Of a stretch of 64,000 bases of DNA, positions 59,677 to 64,000 are shown in pieces. The stretch covers positions 20,550-84,549 of the forward strand of contig NZ_WIAD01000026.1 in assembly GCF_009618275.1 (NCBI RefSeq), written 5' to 3'. This stretch comes from Roseimaritima sediminicola. GTDB lineage: Bacteria; Planctomycetota; Planctomycetia; Pirellulales; Pirellulaceae. The notes beneath the pieces are model-generated. The model saw nothing but the letters and a program-made list of their open reading frames with translations. It did no database searches and was not told where the DNA came from. A program made the position numbers and the translations under genes. Within the stretch, counting starts at the first letter, position 1. Every line of letters starts with the position of its first letter.

Positions 59677-62085
59677 CTATTCGTTTCCTTTGTGACGAAC
59701 GCTACCCGCCCCGCGGGATCTGTCGAAATGCTCGGGTCGGTACTCGACTTCTCGGGCCAGCACAAGTTCCCGCAGCGGGCTTGCCAGATCGCGCTTTTTG
59801 AGTTGGGCGATCAACTGATCGGCGCGGTCATAATTTCCACTTTCCAGCGCCGCGCACAGGCATCCGTATAGAACCTGTGGCGGTGCATTGCCAGCGGCCA
59901 TCCGGGAGCTCGCTGCGAGCATTTCGGAAGCACCATCGCGGCGGTAGATAGGGACCAAACTCCGCAGCGCTTCGGCGGCTGAGGAGTCGCCGGTCGCAGA
60001 GAGAGGAGGATCGAAGGAAGCCTGGAAGTCGTAGGACGCATCGTCCGCGGGAAGTGACGCGGGGACCGTGGGGGTTGCGGCGAGTGACCGAAACCAACTG
60101 GCCGCCCCAGCATCGATGCGTTCCTGATCTGCGAGTTCTCGTTGGCACTGCAGGAATGCATCTTGCAAACATGGATCGTCCGGAAAGAGCCTCCGCCCAA
60201 CCGTCACGACGCGAAGCGCCGCGTAGTGCAAATCCATCGCGCGAAAGACCTCGGTCTGCTCACAAACGGCCGCGGCGGAAATCGGCTCCGGGACCTGTCC
60301 GAATCGATCACGATCGAACGCAGACCCACTGGACGGCGGCGGGCTGTACTGCCAATACCGATATTCGATCGTTTCGCGGTTTCGAAGGATTTGGATCATC
60401 TGCTGGACGTAGGCTTCGTCACCGGCAACGGCAAATGGAATCACGACCGAGTCGAGAGACAAGGGTTGCCAGGGCGTGTCTTCCAAACCTCGAATCCCGA
60501 CAGTATTGGTATTCGATAAACAGATGAGCGTGGTGTTTCGTTCGGCAAAGGGCAACCAATATCCTCCCGCCGAACCGTCCGTTCGCCAATAACGCATCAA
60601 TCGATTGCGGCTCAGATCGCGCAGCAGTTGAAGGTGCTTTTCGAAACGTCCTTGTCGGACGGCTCGCAGTGGAATGTCTTGCACTCGCAGCCTCGTTTGA
60701 CCCGCCGCTGGCGAGGGAAGTTCCGGCAGGATCCAAGCCAACATCGCGGCACTGCGCGTGTCATCCGCGAAGGCTGTCCCATACGGACGGGTTCGCTGCA
60801 AACTGTTTTGTAGCAGACGGTAGTCCTGACGCCGGTCGATCCCCCATCCGAACGACGATAGCAGCCCACTGCTCCAGATTGCTACCAGCAGCACGAAGGT
60901 CGAGATTGCCGACTGCCCGGCAACAGACCAACGGTTTGGCTTGAGCACCGCGGGCTGCGGGTCCATTGTCGCGATCGGCGCCGTGGGACCGCGCCAGCGG
61001 ATGGCCAGATTTATTGTTAGCCAGAGGATGGCTAGAGGGACGTTTTGCAGCGAAGCCCAAGCGAACCACTGGACGACCGCGAACCCCAGCAGATCGTATT
61101 GATTCACGTGCCGACAACGTGTTCTGGGGCGAATGAAGAGCTCACCGATCCAGATTCCGGTCAAGACTAAAAAATACAGTTGATTCCAGCCCCACGTGTT
61201 CTGCAGCATCGATCCCCAGGGCGTGGCGGAAAGGATATAGCCCGGGTTCCCTAGGAACGGCAGAAGCGTTTGCAGCGAATCGCTCCAGGCGAAAACTCCA
61301 CGCGGATTCATGCTGCCACCGATGGCGATCGCGGTCACCACCGCCATGCACCATGGCAGGGTGATTGCCTTGCGTCGCCATCGATCCAGCAGCGCCACCA
61401 AACACAGAAGTGCCCCCAGAACGAAGCCGGCGGCAAGGTTGCTCCAGACCGCAAAGGCGAACAAAACGGCGGCAAGCGTCTGCGGCCGCGAAAGAGGACT
61501 CGCCGTGTCAGACGTCGATGCCGGCTCGATAACACGGCGAGAGCGATCGTGAAGCCATGGAGGTAGAAACGCGATCCCTACCAGATCGTAGAACACCGGC
61601 TGCAGCCCCAGATCAGCCGAAAGTGCGATGGCCGTTAATCCGAAGAGAACCAGGTGAGGTGCGAACAACCACCGCCGCGAGCGTCGTGTTTTCCAGAGGA
61701 TAACAGCCGCAAGGATCGGCAACATCATCCGAACCAGCATTCCTCCGTTGAAGCCTAGGCTCTGGTGAACGACATACAGCGGCAGGCCGCCCAACCAATC
61801 GGCCTCCGCCTCTGATTCCATCGATAACAGCGAAGCACTCGGTCGGATGTGACCCTCCCAAACCGCCCGCCCGCGGCTCATCTCCCACCACAGCCCATCA
61901 CCGCCGACCGGCTGGCAGGCGACGATCACCATCACAGCAGCAAACGCCAAAACGGGAAGCCATTCCGAGCGACGGTCCGTTCGCTTCAGATCGGAAGAGG
62001 ACGCCTCTGCGGTCGCCGATGGGGAATCCGTAGGAGGCTTTCGGCGAGCCGGATTTCGAGGCCGTGAAACGTGACGCTTCGACAA
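59677..62085 (-). CDS. Multispanning membrane protein with C-terminal TPR-like region
   Basis: 802 residues if TTG at 62085 is used: GGAGG lies 6 bases upstream. A further-upstream TTG at 62151 lacks a ribosome site. About ten hydrophobic helices in the first 430 residues (LAFAAVMVIVACQPVGGDGLWWE, VLFAFAVWSNLAAGFVLGALL, LPFLGNPGYIL). 'GDGLWWEMSRGRAVWEGHIRP' suggests a GT-C-like transferase, but no catalytic motif is certain. The last 250 residues are a soluble helical region (ADQLIAQLKKRDLASPLRELV). Its stop lies one base before the cytochrome start, so the two are coupled. Confidence 0.8.
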   Translation of the reverse strand: MSKRHVSRPRNPARRKPPTDSPSATAEASSSDLKRTDRRSEWLPVLAFAAVMVIVACQPVGGDGLWWEMSRGRAVWEGHIRPSASLLSMESEAEADWLGGLPLYVVHQSLGFNGGMLVRMMLPILAAVILWKTRRSRRWLFAPHLVLFGLTAIALSADLGLQPVFYDLVGIAFLPPWLHDRSRRVIEPASTSDTASPLSRPQTLAAVLFAFAVWSNLAAGFVLGALLCLVALLDRWRRKAITLPWCMAVVTAIAIGGSMNPRGVFAWSDSLQTLLPFLGNPGYILSATPWGSMLQNTWGWNQLYFLVLTGIWIGELFIRPRTRCRHVNQYDLLGFAVVQWFAWASLQNVPLAILWLTINLAIRWRGPTAPIATMDPQPAVLKPNRWSVAGQSAISTFVLLVAIWSSGLLSSFGWGIDRRQDYRLLQNSLQRTRPYGTAFADDTRSAAMLAWILPELPSPAAGQTRLRVQDIPLRAVRQGRFEKHLQLLRDLSRNRLMRYWRTDGSAGGYWLPFAERNTTLICLSNTNTVGIRGLEDTPWQPLSLDSVVIPFAVAGDEAYVQQMIQILRNRETIEYRYWQYSPPPSSGSAFDRDRFGQVPEPISAAAVCEQTEVFRAMDLHYAALRVVTVGRRLFPDDPCLQDAFLQCQRELADQERIDAGAASWFRSLAATPTVPASLPADDASYDFQASFDPPLSATGDSSAAEALRSLVPIYRRDGASEMLAASSRMAAGNAPPQVLYGCLCAALESGNYDRADQLIAQLKKRDLASPLRELVLAREVEYRPEHFDRSRGAGSVRHKGNE

Positions 62086-62323
62086 CAGGAGCCTCCGGAA
62101 AGATTCGAAACATAGAGGTGTTGAAAAGACGCCCGAGCGGTTTGACGACAACAGCGCGGAGGCGACGCTCTATCATCGTACCGATACTCGCTGCGCGGAA
62201 CCGCGAAGCGATGGCAGTCGAGAGCCTCGGATGCCAATTTCCGAGGTTGATGTTAGTGATTTTGCAGGGGGGTGATAAAAGACAAGCCGGCGAAATCCGT
62301 CGTGGTTTCGCCGGCCGGCACCC

Positions 62324-63460
62324 TTATTTGCAGTACGACAGGGCCAGCAGGGCGTAGGCGGTGACCAGGCTGGCGTCGCCTTCCATCCAACGCTTGTTTT
62401 CTTCGTTGACCCACGAACCATCGGGCTGCTGTTTTTCGGCCAGCACCGCGGTCAATTCCTGTTTCCAGTCGTGGGCCTGGCCCTCGGCGTCTTTCAGGGT
62501 TTCGACCTCGGCCACGTCCAGGGCTTTGGCGAACGTGTGGTAGTAGTAGTACAGCCCCGCGGCGCCCATGCCGGGGTTGGACTCCAGCGAGTAATGGGCG
62601 CGGATAAAGTCCATCGCCGCTTTCACTCGCGGGTCATCCTTTTCAACGCCCGCATAGATCAAGCTCTTCAGTCCGGCGTAGGTCATCGAGCCGTAGCTGC
62701 GCAGGCCCCCGTTGGCCGTCTGGTTGGCTTGGCTCTGTCCGCCGGCGGCAGGCGTGTAATAAAATCCGCCGTCGTCGATCAGGGCGGCGAAGGGCGTGTC
62801 GTTGGCCGGCGATTCCAGGTTCTGCGTGCGACTGACGAATATCAACGCCTTCTGGATCGCTGGGTCGTCTTCGTCGGCACCCAGCTCGCGGAGAGCTTCG
62901 ATCATAAAGGACGTATTGGACAGGTCGGGCCGGTTGTGGCTGCCGTAACCGGCTCCGCCGTAGGCCGTGTCCGATGGCTCGATGCCTTCGCCCTCGTCCC
63001 ACTGCAGGCCGCGCAGGAATCTGTCGGCCCCGGCCAACGTCTCGTCATACTTGCCGTCTTGGTTGGTCAGCCGGAAAGCGGTTACGGCCACGGCGGTCTC
63101 GTAGTTGCGGTGCTTCGAACCCGGAGCGTAGATGCCGCCGTCGGAATGACGGTGCTTTTCCAAGTAGTCCATCGCTTTGCGGACCACCGGATCGGAGATC
63201 GCTTGCGGACGGTTTTTCAGGATTGCCGAAACGCACAGCGCCGTGACGGCCGGGCCCGCTTGGCCACTGAACGAGCCGTCATCGGCTTGAGCCTTGTTGC
63301 CCAGGTAGGCGATCCCCTGCAGGACCGTGGCATCGAGCTGAGCCGAGCTGGCTTGTTGAGCTGCAGCTCGCTGGGGGGCGGCGACGACCGCGGCCAACAC
63401 CAAGGCGGCCAGCGGGACAGCGCGATGGGGACGAAGCAAAAACGTGAATCGAAGGGGCAT
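62324..63460 (-). CDS. Squalene-hopene-cyclase-fold exported protein (prenyltransferase repeats)
   Basis: 378 residues. Signal peptide (VPLAALVLAAVVAAPQRAAA). The body is a series of alpha/alpha-barrel repeats typical of squalene-hopene cyclases and prenyltransferase beta subunits: 'GIAYLGNKAQADDGSFSG', 'AMDYLEKHRHSDGGIYAPG', 'LTAVLAEKQQPDGSWVN'. The catalytic DxDD motif of true cyclases is not seen, and the protein is exported, so it is a structural or binding relative. Downstream is a 170-bp gap to the membrane/TPR protein. Confidence 0.88.
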   Translation of the reverse strand: MPLRFTFLLRPHRAVPLAALVLAAVVAAPQRAAAQQASSAQLDATVLQGIAYLGNKAQADDGSFSGQAGPAVTALCVSAILKNRPQAISDPVVRKAMDYLEKHRHSDGGIYAPGSKHRNYETAVAVTAFRLTNQDGKYDETLAGADRFLRGLQWDEGEGIEPSDTAYGGAGYGSHNRPDLSNTSFMIEALRELGADEDDPAIQKALIFVSRTQNLESPANDTPFAALIDDGGFYYTPAAGGQSQANQTANGGLRSYGSMTYAGLKSLIYAGVEKDDPRVKAAMDFIRAHYSLESNPGMGAAGLYYYYHTFAKALDVAEVETLKDAEGQAHDWKQELTAVLAEKQQPDGSWVNEENKRWMEGDASLVTAYALLALSYCK

Positions 63461-64000
63461 GTAAGAGAGACTCCGACGAGTTGTGAGTAAACGAGAGGTT
63501 GGTCCACTTCAGACAAGAGCGTGGTTAAGCAACCGTTATGCCACGAAGCCGCCGGCCGCCTGGAAAGGCCCGTAAGACCGTTTTTGCAGGGTTTTTTGCG
63601 GGCCCTGTCTCTTTCATTCTAGGCCCCCGCACAAGTTGGCCGCGGGGAAAGATGGAAAAATGTCCCCGGCCGGCGGTTTTTTCGCCGCCGGCAATAGGTG
63701 AGCCGTTTGGGCGATAGCCCCCGGTTCGGTACGCCGCTGGTTCAGTACTGGAGGTTGTGCGGGGGAACCGTGGGCTAGCGCCCTGCGGCTGATGAGAATG
63801 CGGCTGATGCGTCTATCAGCCGCAACGCGCTAGCGTCCGGTTCGGTACGCCGCTGGTTCCGCACTGGAGGTTGTGCAGGGGAACCGTGGGCTAGCGCCCT
63901 GCGGCTGATGAGAATGCGGCTGATGGGGGGCTGGTTTTCACAGGCTGGAAGCCTATGCCACTGGTTTTCACAGGCACCGACGCTTATGCCACGAGGGCTT
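63461..64000. other. Terminal intergenic region with direct repeats
   Basis: About 540 bp with no gene. It contains a tandem pair of 89-bp units (63721-63809 and 63837-63925) and, at the end, 'ttttcacaggctggaagcct' hairpin copies (63936-63962, then a variant at about 63965-63991) of the family found at other gene ends. Confidence 0.7.
63721..63925. repeat. Two near-identical 89-bp direct repeats
   Basis: Both units run 'ccggttcggtacgccgctgg' through 'ggggaaccgtgggctagcgc' to 'gagaatgcggctgatg', 116 bp apart. The 27-bp spacer contains 'tatcagccgcaacgcgctag', whose end forms GCTAGCGC-type symmetry with the unit. Differences are a handful of bases. Confidence 0.85.

Noticed and set aside
1..64000. 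tRNA, rRNA, prophage or complete insertion sequence
   Set aside because: No cloverleaf, ribosomal core or transposase-like protein was found by eye on either strand.

Overview
The window looks like a chromosomal segment of a flagellated planctomycete, most likely from the Pirellulaceae side of the phylum. The basis is two complete DUF1559 proteins with pilin-like N-termini (GFTLVELLVVIAIIGVL), a third DUF1559 remnant, a giant cadherin-repeat surface protein with a dockerin-like loop, a Hanks-type kinase, and high GC with many palindromic intergenic repeats. No rRNA, tRNA, CRISPR array, prophage or complete insertion sequence was seen. The genus cannot be fixed from the sequence alone.

Layout. 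1-4413: end of a giant extracellular protein and a small beta-sandwich protein. 4637-15069 (minus): flagellar genes in transcriptional order flbD, motA, motB, fliL, fliN, fliO, then four non-flagellar genes (DUF1559, lipoprotein, Bax inhibitor-1-like, DUF2007/zinc ribbon), then fliP, fliQ, fliR, flhB. 15339-20526 (minus): FAD protein, DapA/NanA-type lyase, two membrane-anchored exported proteins, a GT2 glycosyltransferase. 21171-23127 (plus): a membrane glycosyltransferase gene broken and joined to a DUF1559 3' fragment. 23183-25099 (minus): DUF2064 fused in frame to a ThiO-like oxidase through a palindromic element. 25321-30963 (plus): kinase, PlsC-like acyltransferase, acyltransferase-3 and O-antigen-ligase-like protein. 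30851-33976: C39-like membrane protein, Rieske protein, radical SAM protein. 34023-34815 is a repeat-rich gap. 34836-39595: CDF transporter, FlgM, Fur-family regulator, PsbP-like protein, TPR lipoprotein, small protein. 39655-43651 (minus): ABC permease translationally coupled to two CNNM/HlyC-type proteins. 43863-47500: Flp pilin, HAMP-like protein, DUF3500 protein, large unknown protein.

47695-56356 is a copper/silver resistance island on the minus strand: a Cys-rich exported protein, CusB-like adaptor, CusA-like RND pump, a three-module metal-binding exported protein, a terminator, then a Cys-rich copper-storage protein. A CsoR-like palindrome lies in front of the first gene and another in front of the storage protein, suggesting one copper-responsive regulon. 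56784-63460 (minus): small lipoprotein, DUF1559, a seven-heme cytochrome coupled to a multispanning TPR-like protein, and a squalene-hopene-cyclase-fold protein. The last 540 bases are repeats.

Non-coding structure stands out: a 174-bp element with terminal inverted repeats (two full copies, one 97-bp derivative), a tandem 353-393-bp repeat, and a hairpin family at gene ends.
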